A stretch of 64,000 nt of DNA from assembly GCF_031453615.1 (NCBI RefSeq), contig NZ_JAVIZT010000001.1:1302001-1366000 (forward strand), written 5' to 3'. The notes beneath the pieces are model-generated. The model saw nothing but the letters and a program-made list of their open reading frames with translations. It was not told where the DNA came from and searched no databases. The stretch is from Microbacterium sp. SORGH_AS_0428. GTDB taxonomy: Bacteria > Actinomycetota > Actinomycetes > Actinomycetales > Microbacteriaceae. Positions 7,944 to 16,569 of the stretch are shown piece by piece; the stretch's first letter is position 1; the number at the start of each line of letters is the position of its first letter. Both the position numbers and the translations under genes were made by a program.

Positions 7944-8984
7944 ATGCCCGCACGCCGCGACCCGCAGACCGCGGCGACGCTCGATCTCTCAGGGCTGACG
8001 GGACCGGTCTCGCTGCGCGAGGTGAACGACTTCTATCGGCGCACCGGGGTTCCCGTGGCGCGCCGCTGGTGGGCCGTCGCCCTGACGATCGCGATGTTCC
8101 TCGCCGCCGAGGCCGTCTTCCTCAAGGTCATGATGCCGGCGTTCGGACTCGATGCCGCGCTGTCCGACGCCGTGTACGGCGGCTTCCTCGTCTTCACGGG
8201 CCTGTACGCGCTGGCGCTGGGCGCCATCATCTGGCGCAACGCCGCGCTGCCCGCGCGCATCTTCCGCACCGCCCGCGCGAACCACCTCGCCTACAGCGAC
8301 CGCGGCACGGTCGGCCTGCGCCTGCCCGGCTCCGTCATGGCCAGCACCGACGCGTTCGTCGTGACGGCCGACGTCCTGAGCGGCGGACCGCCCGACAACG
8401 ACCTCCCCCGATTCACCGCCGCGACCCTCGCCCCGCAGGTCGCGGGCACCCGCCGTCGCCGCGGCATCGCCGCCATCGCCCTCGACCGGCAGACGCCGCA
8501 CATCGTGCTCGAGAACCGTCGCGCCCGCGTGCTGCGCACCACCGGCCGACGCTTCCGCGCCGAGCAGAGGCTGAGCCTCGAGGGCGACTTCGACCGCACC
8601 TTCACCCTCTTCTGCCCGCGCGGCTACGAGACCGACGCGCTCTACATCTTCACGCCCGACCTCATGGCCCTCATGATCGATCTCGCATCCGACTGCGAAG
8701 CCGAGCTACTCGACGGCTGGCTCGTGCTCTACAGCGGACGCCCCTGGCGACTCTCGACTCCGCGCGGCTTCACCCGACTCATCTCGCTCGTCGACCTCGT
8801 CGGACGCAAGATGCGCGCCCGCACCGAGCTGTACCGCGACGAGCACGCGGATGCCGGAACCGCCATCGCGATCCCCGGCCGTCGCCTCCGCGCCCGACCC
8901 TCCTGGGGAGCCGTCGCCGCCACGATCGTGCCGGCGGCGTTCATCGCCCTCGGTCTCGTGTCGATGATCCTCGATCTGTTCTGA
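7944..8984 (+). CDS. Hypothetical membrane protein (DUF3137-like region)
   Basis: A 346-residue protein. After ~40 soluble residues come two membrane helices (~45-70 and ~80-100), a long cytoplasmic region (~105-315) and a last helix at the C-terminus (AFIALGLVSMILDLF). The soluble region has a segment, FTLFCPRGYETDALYIFTPD followed by LMALMIDL, that resembles the core of DUF3137 proteins, but I cannot assign the family firmly. The start ATG lies 6 nt after TACACT (7932-7937), which points to a leaderless transcript. It follows merR by 38 nt but has its own promoter signal. Confidence 0.75.
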   Translation: MPARRDPQTAATLDLSGLTGPVSLREVNDFYRRTGVPVARRWWAVALTIAMFLAAEAVFLKVMMPAFGLDAALSDAVYGGFLVFTGLYALALGAIIWRNAALPARIFRTARANHLAYSDRGTVGLRLPGSVMASTDAFVVTADVLSGGPPDNDLPRFTAATLAPQVAGTRRRRGIAAIALDRQTPHIVLENRRARVLRTTGRRFRAEQRLSLEGDFDRTFTLFCPRGYETDALYIFTPDLMALMIDLASDCEAELLDGWLVLYSGRPWRLSTPRGFTRLISLVDLVGRKMRARTELYRDEHADAGTAIAIPGRRLRARPSWGAVAATIVPAAFIALGLVSMILDLF

Positions 8985-9064
8985 GGCATACCCCCTTTCG
9001 CAAGCTCGCTTGTAGTAGAACATTTGTACTATACAGGAGGCGCGCGGCGCGGTAGAATACGAAC

Positions 9065-10471
9065 ATGTCTTCTACCGCGTACCGCCCCGTCGGGTTCTCC
9101 GACGCGGATGCGGCGGCGCTCGCCGAGATCGCTGCGGCGGTCGAGAAGACTCAGGCCGAACTCGCCGCCCTCCAGGCGCGCATGACCCGCGAGCTCGCGC
9201 GGGCAGAAGAGCTCGCCTGCCGCCAGTCGTCCGGCGCGACGCGCAGCGCTGCCGCCGGCGACATGGCGCACCGCGCCATCGCCTCCGAACTCGCCGCCCC
9301 GCTCCGCATCGCCGACCGCACCATGCAGCGGCGCATGACCCAGGCAGCCGAGATCGCCCACGAGTACCCGGCCACGCTCGACTCCCTCGCCGCCGGTCGC
9401 ATCACCATGGGGCACGTCCACGCCATCGCCGACGCGGGCGCGCATCTCCCCCACGAGGCGCGTGCCGGCTTCGAGGCGGTGGCGCTCCGCAAATGCGAGA
9501 ACGACACGGTCGGGCGCGTGCGCCCCGCCCTACGCATGCTCGCCGAGCGTCTCCACCCGCGCACGCTCACCGAGCGCCACATCGAAGCCCGCGAGATGCG
9601 AAGCATCACCGTCGACCCGATCGACGACGGCATGTGCGAACTCACGGCGATCCTCCCCCTCATCCTCGGCGAGGGCATCCACAACCGACTCACCCAGCAG
9701 GGCGCAGCCCTCCAAGACGAGCGGATGCGGGCGGTCGAGCGCCTGCGCGAGTCCCGCGCGGCGGGCCGGCCCGCATCCGAAGCCGACGAGGTCCTCGCCT
9801 CCGACGGCCGCACCATGGATCAGCTGCGCGCCGACATCTTCGCCGACATGCTCCTCACGGCTCAGCCCAGCGCCGACCCTACGCGCACCGACGACCGCCC
9901 GGGTGCACTCGGCGCGATCCGCGCACACGTACAGGTCATCGTGCCGGTGCTCGCGATCGCGGGAACCCACGAGCATCCCGCCGATCTCGCCGGTCGCAGC
10001 CCGGTCGACGCCGAGACCGCCCGGCAGCTGGTCGGCGCAGAGTCCGGCTGGGACCGCATCCTGACCCATCCCGTCAGCGGAGAGGTCCTCGCAACCGACC
10101 GCTACCAGCCCACCCCCGATCTCCGCCGCCGGCTTCGCGCCCGCGACGCGCACTGCCGTTTTCCCGGATGCCGAGTGCCGGCCATCCGCTGCGAGCACGA
10201 TCACACGGTCGACTTCGCTCTCGGCGGCAAGACCCGGCTCGACAACCTCTCAGGGCTCTGCCAGCGACACCACTCGATGAAGCAGTTCACCGCGTGGAAG
10301 GTCACCCAGATCGGTGACGGGATCCTCGCCTGGACCTCACCGCTCGGACGCCCTTACCTCGACCATCCGCCCGCACCGACGGTGCACTTCGTGCCCGATG
10401 AGATTCCCCTCGGCGTGCCATCGCGCTACGACGATGACGACGACCCGCCTCCCTGGGAGACCGCCGCCTGA
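9065..10471 (+). CDS. DUF222 / HNH endonuclease domain protein
   Basis: A 468-residue protein of the large actinobacterial DUF222-HNH family. The DUF222 helical region spans ~20-330. The HNH nuclease module lies at ~355-415: CRFPGCRVPAIRCEHDHTVD, then GGKTRLDNLSGLCQRHHSMK, which provides the Cys pairs, the catalytic His of EHDH and the terminal His. The family is multicopy in these genomes and has been linked to mobile introns and phage-like elements in some cases, but its cellular role is unknown. TAGAAT at 9053-9058 lies 6 nt before the ATG, so the mRNA is probably leaderless. AGGAGG at ~9036 is too far away to act as ribosome binding site. Confidence 0.9.
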   Translation: MSSTAYRPVGFSDADAAALAEIAAAVEKTQAELAALQARMTRELARAEELACRQSSGATRSAAAGDMAHRAIASELAAPLRIADRTMQRRMTQAAEIAHEYPATLDSLAAGRITMGHVHAIADAGAHLPHEARAGFEAVALRKCENDTVGRVRPALRMLAERLHPRTLTERHIEAREMRSITVDPIDDGMCELTAILPLILGEGIHNRLTQQGAALQDERMRAVERLRESRAAGRPASEADEVLASDGRTMDQLRADIFADMLLTAQPSADPTRTDDRPGALGAIRAHVQVIVPVLAIAGTHEHPADLAGRSPVDAETARQLVGAESGWDRILTHPVSGEVLATDRYQPTPDLRRRLRARDAHCRFPGCRVPAIRCEHDHTVDFALGGKTRLDNLSGLCQRHHSMKQFTAWKVTQIGDGILAWTSPLGRPYLDHPPAPTVHFVPDEIPLGVPSRYDDDDDPPPWETAA

Positions 10472-10782
10472 GACCCGGCCGGCAACATCCGCCGCACATC
10501 GCGATCACGTAGAACTGCTCAGTTCTCACAGCGAGTGCGGGGCCGCTCCACGCGCGCGGGCACTCCCCGGGCCTCGTCTCGTCGGGGAACATCGCGCCCG
10601 TATAACCGCCCGGTGAGAGCCGCTTTCTCCATGAGTCGCGCACCCCGCGCGCGTTCGCCGATGCAGCGGTCGAAACCTCGCCACTCCCAGCGGAAACACA
10701 AGGGACACATAGCGCTGACACGGTGGGGCCGCTCCACCGACACCGTCACCCGAACGCCCCGGCAGCAAAGGTCTGTACACCC
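10472..10782. other. 311-nt intergenic region upstream of the cohesin-dockerin operon
   Basis: No supported gene. It holds a small inverted repeat GAACTGCTCAGTTC (~10512-10525). GGGGCCGCTCCAC occurs twice (~10541 and ~10727); the second copy is part of the dyad CGGTGG..CCACCG (~10724-10741). The second copy lies 40-60 nt before the cohesin gene and is a candidate operator. AAAGG at ~10766 is a weak ribosome binding site for the ATG at 10783. Confidence 0.4.
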
Positions 10783-12057
10783 ATGCCCGATTCCCGCGCC
10801 CGCAGCGGCCGCAGCGGCCCCCGCCTTCGACGACCAGTGATCATCGCCGCCCTCGTCGGCCTCGTGATCGCCCCCCTCACCGCCACAGCCGTCGCCACGG
10901 CGGTCTCGGCCAACGCCAAGGCCGCCGCGATCGCGACGCTGTCGGCCAGCGAAGGCGTCGTGGGCGACGCGCTCACTCTGACGCTCGACACCGCCGACGC
11001 CGACGATGTCTACGCCGCCGCCGTGAGCCTGAGTTTCGACGCATCCCGCCTCACCTTCGACGAGGACGCCGTCACGAGCGACTTCCCCGGCATGTACAGC
11101 GTCGTCGGCGAGATCGACGGCGACGAAGGCCGGCTCGACTTCACCCTCACCCGCCTCGGAACCTCGAGCGGAGCCGCCGGCGACTTCTCGCTCGGAGAGC
11201 TCGGCTTCACCTCCGCCGCGTGGGGCGACGCTGCGATCACGATCGACGCCGTGACCCTCGTCGACAGCGAGCTCGGCAGGATCGAGCAGAAGCCCGGAAC
11301 GACCCTCACGTTCCGTGTTCCCGCACCCCCCGAGCCGACGACCGAGCCGACCACTCCGCCCACCGAGCCGACGACTCCCCCCACCGAGCCGACGACGGCA
11401 CCGACCGAACCGTCAGAGCCCACGAACCCCACGACACCGACGACGCCGACGCCGACGACACCGAACGCGCCCTCGACGCCGAACAGCCCGACGGTCATCG
11501 CGGCCAGCGGATACGGCACGACGGTGACGAAGCCCTCCTCGGGCACGGTCGTCGCCGCACCGCAGACGAGCGCCGCACCCACCAACCAGACGGCGCAGAT
11601 CGCGGCGTCGAGCGCGAAGCCCGCACCGGGCGACACCGTCGAGCTGACCGTCACCGGCCTCGCCGCGAACACGGCGCACCGCATCGAGCTGCACTCCGAC
11701 CCGATCGTCCTCGGCACCGCGGTCAGCGACGCGACGGGCTCGTTCACCTTCACGGCGACGATCCCGAAGACCGCCCCCACCGGCGAGCACGAGATCGTCG
11801 TCCTGGCCGACGACGCCGTCGTGGCGACCCTGCCCATCACGATCACGGAGGCGACCGCATCCCCGGCGCCGACGGCGAGCCCGTCCGCCTCCGCGCCCGC
11901 CGCCACCGAGGTCGACACGGATGCGGCGTCGTCCGCCGACTCCGCCGGCGGCATCGCCTGGTGGATCTGGATCGTCGTCGCGCTGATCGTCGTCCTCATC
12001 GCGGCCGTCATCGCCCTCACGATGTCCCGCAACCGCAGCAAGGAGAAGAGCGAATGA
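10783..12057 (+). CDS. Membrane-anchored cohesin-domain protein
   Basis: A 424-residue surface protein. A positively charged N-terminus and hydrophobic segment (~18-45) form the export signal. A cohesin-like beta-sandwich follows (~48-180): VGDALTLTLDTADADDVYAA, SLSFDASRLTF and DGDEGRLDFTLTRLG match the usual cohesin strands. A Pro/Thr/Glu linker (~182-240) comes next, then an Ig-like domain (~285-360), a Ser/Ala/Pro spacer, and a C-terminal membrane helix (IAWWIWIVVALIVVLIAAVI) with a short charged tail. There is no LPXTG motif, so anchoring is by the helix. It overlaps the next gene by ATGA. That gene encodes a dockerin-amidase, so this protein is best read as its surface receptor; binding itself is inferred. 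An in-frame upstream start at 10723 would place 20 residues before the signal. Confidence 0.8.
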   Translation: MPDSRARSGRSGPRLRRPVIIAALVGLVIAPLTATAVATAVSANAKAAAIATLSASEGVVGDALTLTLDTADADDVYAAAVSLSFDASRLTFDEDAVTSDFPGMYSVVGEIDGDEGRLDFTLTRLGTSSGAAGDFSLGELGFTSAAWGDAAITIDAVTLVDSELGRIEQKPGTTLTFRVPAPPEPTTEPTTPPTEPTTPPTEPTTAPTEPSEPTNPTTPTTPTPTTPNAPSTPNSPTVIAASGYGTTVTKPSSGTVVAAPQTSAAPTNQTAQIAASSAKPAPGDTVELTVTGLAANTAHRIELHSDPIVLGTAVSDATGSFTFTATIPKTAPTGEHEIVVLADDAVVATLPITITEATASPAPTASPSASAPAATEVDTDAASSADSAGGIAWWIWIVVALIVVLIAAVIALTMSRNRSKEKSE

Positions 12058-13898
12058 CGCACGCATCCATCGCCCCCGTCCGCCGCGCGACGCTGCTCGC
12101 CGGGATCGGTCTCGCCACCGTCGGCGTCCTCGTCGTCGGCGCGGCGCCCGCCTACGCCGCCGACGACTCGGTCAGCTACCTCGCGCCGGAGTACCAGGCC
12201 GGCGAGCTCACTGGCGACGGCAAGGTCGACGCCGACGACCTCGCCATCCTGATGACCGCCGTCGGCATGACCTCCGACGACGCGGACTGGGAGACCGTGG
12301 CCGCGGCCGACGCCGACGGCGACGGCGTGATCACCGTCCTCGACGTCGCCGCGCTCTCGAAGGCGTACCTGTACGACGACGACCCGTTCGAGATCCTCGA
12401 GACCGACGTCGTCGACATCCAGAAGGCGATGACCGCCGGCGTCCTCACCTCCGAGCAGCTGACCGCCGAGTACCTCTCCCGCATCGCCGCCTACGACCGC
12501 GTCGCGGGCATCGACCCCGCGACCCCGGCCGAGATGCTGGAAGCGATCGTCGCCACCAACCCGAACGCGATGACGGAGGCGAAGGCACTCGACGCGGAAC
12601 GCGCCGCGACCGGTCCGCGCAGCATCCTGCACGGCATCCCGGTGCTCGTGAAAGACAACATCAACACGGTCAACATGGCCACCACAGCCGGCTGCGCGTG
12701 CCTCGCCGACAACGTCACCTCGACCGACGCGGAGACCGTGGAGCGGCTGAAGGCGATGGGAGCCATCGTCATCGCCAAGGCCAATCTGTCCGAGTTCGCC
12801 CAGTCCACGGCATCCTCGATCAGCAAGTACGGAACGACCCGCAACGCCTACGGGCTGGGCCGCGACCCGGGCGGCTCGAGCGGCGGCACCGGCGCATCCG
12901 TGTCCGCCAACCTCGGCGTCTTCGGACTCGGAACCGACACCGGCGGATCCGTGCGCGTCCCGTCCTCCTTCAACGCCCTCGTCGGCATCCGCCCCACGAT
13001 CGGCCTCGTGAGCCGAGAGGGCGTCATCCCGCTCGATCTCTACCGCGACACCGTCGGCCCGATGGCCCGCTCCGTCTCGGATGCGGCACTCGCCCTCGAC
13101 GCCCTGGCCGGCAGCGATCCGATGGATGCGGTCACCGCCGGCGCCGACGGCGTCAAGCCGCTCTCCTACGCGCAGGCACTCGACCCGAAGGCGCTGGAGG
13201 GCAAGCGCATCGGATACATCTCGGGCTTGGTCTCCGGCAACCAGAACGCCGTCGGATTCCGCCTGGTCCGGGGCGCGTTCGCCGATCTGGAGGCCGCCGG
13301 CGCCACGGTTATCGACGTCGGGAGCTTCGGCACGGTCAACGGCTACGGACTCGGGAGCCTGCCGGGCAGCTCCTCGTTCACCCACGACATGAACGAGTAC
13401 CTGAACGCGTACTACCGGCCGGGCTACACGTTCGCCGACCTCGCCCAGCGGGTCACCGACGCGGCGACGAGCGGCGGCCCGACCCTCTCCACCTGGTCGG
13501 CGGCCACCGTGCGCGGTTGGGCCTCGACGAGCGACGCCACCAGGGATGCGGCGTACCCGAACTTCAGCCGCACCCAGCAGGCGATGCGCGACCGCGTCGA
13601 CCAGCTCATGGCGCAGTACGACCTGGACGCCGTGATCTACCCGAGCACCGGCGGCACCGTCGGCTCCCCGGCCAGCAACAACCGCATCAGCGCGTTCAGC
13701 GGATACCCGGCCGTCTCGGTTCCGATGGGCTTCGCCGACTCGACGCTCGACGAGACCAGCTACAGCGGGTTCCCGATGGGTCTGGAGTTCCTCGCCGAGC
13801 CGTACTCGGAGTCGAAGCTCATCGGCTTCGCCTACGCGTACGAGCAGCAGACCCAGCACCGCCGGCCGACGACGCTCTTCCCAGACCTCGCGGGCTGA
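12054..13898 (+). CDS. Secreted dockerin-amidase
   Basis: A 614-residue exported enzyme. The signal peptide ends at about A35 (..APAYA). A type I dockerin-like module (~51-107) has two calcium loops. The second, DADGDGVITVLD, is a perfect EF-type loop; the first has Glu and Thr at ligand positions 1 and 3. An amidase-signature domain (~115-614) carries the Ser-Ser-Lys triad: K200 in PVLVKDN, S276 in GGSSGG and S299 in GTDTGGSVR. Amidases of this family hydrolyse C-N amide bonds; the substrate here is unknown, but an extracellular location suggests peptidoglycan-derived, plant-derived or environmental amides. ATG 12054 overlaps the cohesin stop, with AAGGAG 8 nt upstream, so the two proteins are translationally coupled. 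A dockerin on an amidase is unusual. Confidence 0.88.
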   Translation: MTHASIAPVRRATLLAGIGLATVGVLVVGAAPAYAADDSVSYLAPEYQAGELTGDGKVDADDLAILMTAVGMTSDDADWETVAAADADGDGVITVLDVAALSKAYLYDDDPFEILETDVVDIQKAMTAGVLTSEQLTAEYLSRIAAYDRVAGIDPATPAEMLEAIVATNPNAMTEAKALDAERAATGPRSILHGIPVLVKDNINTVNMATTAGCACLADNVTSTDAETVERLKAMGAIVIAKANLSEFAQSTASSISKYGTTRNAYGLGRDPGGSSGGTGASVSANLGVFGLGTDTGGSVRVPSSFNALVGIRPTIGLVSREGVIPLDLYRDTVGPMARSVSDAALALDALAGSDPMDAVTAGADGVKPLSYAQALDPKALEGKRIGYISGLVSGNQNAVGFRLVRGAFADLEAAGATVIDVGSFGTVNGYGLGSLPGSSSFTHDMNEYLNAYYRPGYTFADLAQRVTDAATSGGPTLSTWSAATVRGWASTSDATRDAAYPNFSRTQQAMRDRVDQLMAQYDLDAVIYPSTGGTVGSPASNNRISAFSGYPAVSVPMGFADSTLDETSYSGFPMGLEFLAEPYSESKLIGFAYAYEQQTQHRRPTTLFPDLAG

Positions 13899-13915
13899 GC
13901 ATCCGACACGGCCAT

Positions 13916-13962
13916 CGCCGCGCGCGCCCCGCTCCGCTTCGGCGGTCGGGGCGCGCGCGGCG
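13916..13962 (+). terminator. Terminator of the cohesin-dockerin operon
   Basis: Perfect 16-bp arms CGCCGCGCGCGCCCCG / CGGGGCGCGCGCGGCG enclose a 15-nt loop, starting 17 nt after the amidase stop. No U-tract. Confidence 0.8.
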
Positions 13963-13987
13963 ACGCTCCGTCTTCCGCAAAGACCTC

Positions 13988-14020
13988 CCCTCAACCTTCA
14001 GTAAGGCGTAAGGTTGAGGG
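13988..14020 (+). promoter_or_regulatory. Perfect inverted repeat over a leaderless promoter
   Basis: 11-bp perfect arms CCCTCAACCTT (13988-13998) and AAGGTTGAGGG (14010-14020) are separated by 11 nt. The right arm includes TAAGGT (14009-14014), a -10 element 7 nt before the ATG at 14022. A protein bound here would cover the core promoter; the symmetry resembles MerR-family operators. Confidence 0.6.
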
Positions 14021-14021
14021 C

Positions 14022-14498
14022 ATGGAGACCTTCCTACTCCGTCTCGACCGCCTCGCCGGCGGCCGCATGGCGGGCTACCGCGTCGACCGCCCCGACGACC
14101 CCCGCGTGAACCGCGCCTTCCGGGCGATCACGATCCTGCTCGTCGTCTGCTTCCTGCTCGGCATCGCCACCATCGTCACGTCGGCCTGGCTCACCGCATC
14201 CGGCCAAGACGTCGGCTTCGCCGTCTGGATGCGGTGCCTCGTCGTGCTCGGCATCACGACGACGCTCTTCTACTTCCTGTGGCGGGCGCGCGCCGGCTGG
14301 TACTGGGCGATCCGACGCCTGCAGCTGTTCAGCCGCATCTTCCCGATCATCGCCCTCGTCCTCGCGGCGATCCCGGGGCTCTACCCGTGGTGGGTCATCA
14401 GCGAGCAGATCGTGTTCGCCATCCTGCTGATCGGCGTCTCCGACTACCTGCAATCCGACTACCTTCGCGCCGCCTACCCGAAGCCCGCGCGCCCCTAA
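14022..14498 (+). CDS. Small membrane protein, DUF2975-like topology
   Basis: A 158-residue protein with four hydrophobic segments (~38-60, ~70-92, ~105-122, ~128-145). The N-terminal ~35 residues and last ~12 are soluble. No catalytic motif is visible and no family is recognised with confidence; the four-helix layout resembles DUF2975-type proteins. It is preceded by the perfect inverted repeat at 13988-14020 and a -10 element 7 nt from the ATG, so expression is probably controlled by a dyad-binding regulator encoded elsewhere. Confidence 0.75.
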   Translation: METFLLRLDRLAGGRMAGYRVDRPDDPRVNRAFRAITILLVVCFLLGIATIVTSAWLTASGQDVGFAVWMRCLVVLGITTTLFYFLWRARAGWYWAIRRLQLFSRIFPIIALVLAAIPGLYPWWVISEQIVFAILLIGVSDYLQSDYLRAAYPKPARP

Positions 14499-14584
14499 CG
14501 CAACGGCGGCCGGCTCGTCGAGTGTGGCGCTCGCGCCCCGGCAGTGGCATGGTCATCTCAAAGCGGGTGATCCGAGGAGCAGCA

Positions 14585-16234
14585 ATGCCGTTGTTCGAGA
14601 TGGAGGCGAGCCCCCGGGGCCGTATGCGCGTCTTCGGGCGCACCCAGCTGCCCTTCGCCCTGGGCGCAGTCCTCATCGCCGTCGTCGCCGCACTCGTCGA
14701 TCCCTCCCTCCTGGGACGCTGGCCCATGCTCACGGGCTTCGCGCTCACCGTCCTCGCCACGTGTGCCGCCATCGCCGTCCCGTGGGAGCGCCTGCATCCG
14801 GCGGCGATGATCTCGATCGCCGTGCTCGACATCGTCACCGTCGCCCTCCTGCGCGCGGAACTCGCACCGCTCGTGCCCGCGGTCACGATCCTGGCGCTCT
14901 TTCCGCTGCTGTGGCTGGCGTACGGATTCCGCTGGTACGGCATGCTGGTCGCCGTCGTCGGCGCCACCTTCATCACGTCGTTCCGGTTCGTCTACATCTC
15001 GCGCTGGCCCTCGAACCCCGCCGAGTGGGCGAACGTCGTCACCTTCCCCGTTCTGATCCTCGGCGTCGCGGTCATCGTCTACATCGCCGCCAACCAGCTG
15101 CGCCGCAACGGCGCACGCCTCGCCGCGGCGTCCCGGGCCCAGACCGACGCGCTCCGCGACGCGAGGGATGCCGAAGCGATCGCCCTCGGCATCCTGAACA
15201 CCGTCAGCGCCGGCGTGGCCTTCTACGACGCCGACGGCCGCCTCGACGTCGCGAACACCACCGCGCGTCGGATGACCGAGACGGCCGGCTTCCGCCTCGA
15301 CACCCCGCCCTACAGCGGCGAGCACGCCTTCACCGCCGACCGCGTCACCCGCATCCCGGACGAGGAGCAGATCATCCCGCGGGCCCTGCGCGGCGAGACG
15401 ATCGCCGACCACCTGGAGTGGATCGGACCGCCCGACTCGCAGGTGGCGATCATCGCCTCGTCGGGACGCGTGCACCGCGAGGACGGCGTGCTGCTCGGAA
15501 CCGTGGTCGTCGCCTACGACGTCACCGAGCTGGCGGATGCGATCGAGGTGCGCGAGCACTTCCTGCGCACGGTGTCACACGAACTGCGCAGCCCCATCAC
15601 GAGCATCACGGGGTTCCTCGATCTGATCGACGACGCCGTCGACCCCGCCGACACGAAGGTGCACGACTACATCGACATCGTCACCCGCAAGACCAACGAC
15701 CTCCTCGACCGCGTGCGAGACCTCCTGGCCGCGAACGACGGAGCGAAGCCGCCGAACTGGGCCAGCAACGACGCCGCCGTGCTCGTCCGCGATGCCGCAG
15801 CGAGAACACGCCGTCTCGCCGACGGCCACGACGTCGTCGTGCAGGCGACCGGACCCGACAGCCTGCCCGTCTTCGCGGACGGGGAGCAGGTGACGAACGC
15901 GGTCGCCGAGCTGCTCACGAACGCGATCAAGTTCGGCGATCAGAGCTCCGTCGTCACTGTGCGCTACGGTCTCGTCGGACGCCGCGTCACGATCGCCGTC
16001 ACCAACTCCGGGCACGGGATCGCGCCCAGCGAGCAGCGCCGCGCCTTCGACCGCTTCTACCGTGCGCCCTACGCACGCGCCCAGGCGATCCAGGGGTTCG
16101 GGCTCGGCCTCACCAACGTGCGCGCGATCGTGGCGGCGCACGGCGGCCACATCCATATCGACAGCGCCCCCGGCGAACACACGACCTTCACGCTCGACGT
16201 CCCCCAGCATCCCTACACGGTCAGCCAGGACTGA
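14585..16234 (+). CDS. Membrane sensor histidine kinase (orphan)
   Basis: A 549-residue protein. Six or seven membrane helices occupy ~20-170. A PAS-like domain (~205-310; AGVAFYDADGRLDVANTTAR) is followed by the HisKA box with phospho-acceptor His (FLRTVSHELRSPITSITGF, ~325-345). The HATPase domain (~430-540) has LLTNAIKFGD (N box), NSGHGI (G1) and GFGLGLTNV (G2). No response regulator gene is adjacent, so its partner is encoded elsewhere. GAGGAG at 14574-14579 lies 5 nt before the chosen ATG; an in-frame ATG at 14549 has no site. Two palindromic repeats follow the gene. Confidence 0.9.
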   Translation: MPLFEMEASPRGRMRVFGRTQLPFALGAVLIAVVAALVDPSLLGRWPMLTGFALTVLATCAAIAVPWERLHPAAMISIAVLDIVTVALLRAELAPLVPAVTILALFPLLWLAYGFRWYGMLVAVVGATFITSFRFVYISRWPSNPAEWANVVTFPVLILGVAVIVYIAANQLRRNGARLAAASRAQTDALRDARDAEAIALGILNTVSAGVAFYDADGRLDVANTTARRMTETAGFRLDTPPYSGEHAFTADRVTRIPDEEQIIPRALRGETIADHLEWIGPPDSQVAIIASSGRVHREDGVLLGTVVVAYDVTELADAIEVREHFLRTVSHELRSPITSITGFLDLIDDAVDPADTKVHDYIDIVTRKTNDLLDRVRDLLAANDGAKPPNWASNDAAVLVRDAAARTRRLADGHDVVVQATGPDSLPVFADGEQVTNAVAELLTNAIKFGDQSSVVTVRYGLVGRRVTIAVTNSGHGIAPSEQRRAFDRFYRAPYARAQAIQGFGLGLTNVRAIVAAHGGHIHIDSAPGEHTTFTLDVPQHPYTVSQD

Positions 16235-16291
16235 GCCCCGGGCGAGCCGCGGCCGCGGGCCGCGAGCGCCGGGCCGCGGGCGCGCCGCCCC

Positions 16292-16364
16292 GCCCGAACT
16301 CCTGCAGATCCGCCCCATCCGCCACGTATCCGGGGCACACGCTGCGTTCTGCAGGAGTTCGGGC
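16292..16364. repeat. Palindromic intergenic repeat, family 2, copy 1
   Basis: Perfect 16-bp arms GCCCGAACTCCTGCAG (16292-16307) and CTGCAGGAGTTCGGGC (16349-16364), with a 41-nt interior. The right arm continues as ACAACTC, which is also found after copy 2. Confidence 0.85.
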
Positions 16365-16455
16365 ACAACTCAGCGGTATCCGGCCCCAGCTGCGGCCCGC
16401 CGCATCCCCACCGCCCGTTCCGGTTGAGGTGTGCGCGCGACTGCGCCCCGCTTCC

Positions 16456-16529
16456 GCCCGAACTCCTGCAACCGAACCCCGGTCCAGCCATCGACCGCAC
16501 GGCGGACGGGGTTCTGCAGGAGTTCGGGC
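16456..16529. repeat. Palindromic intergenic repeat, family 2, copy 2
   Basis: 15-bp arms (16456-16470 and 16515-16529) identical to copy 1. A second nested inverted repeat (GAACCCC..GGGGTTC) lies inside, so the unit can fold as a long hairpin. The downstream CACAACTC matches copy 1. Confidence 0.85.
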
Positions 16530-16569
16530 ACAACTCGCAGCCGGCCGGAGGAGACGCGGCACCTGCCAC

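Larger units (their letters stand above)
16235..16569. other. 335-nt intergenic region with palindromic repeats
   Basis: No gene is supported here. The region consists largely of two related palindromic elements (16292-16364 and 16456-16529) between the convergent ends of the sensor kinase and the PLDc_N protein genes. Open frames across it translate the repeats and show no protein-like signal. Confidence 0.6.

Noticed and set aside
9065..10471. DUF222-HNH protein as evidence for a mobile intron or prophage
   Set aside because: No flanking repeats, attachment sites or phage genes; the family is common as a stand-alone chromosomal gene in this group.
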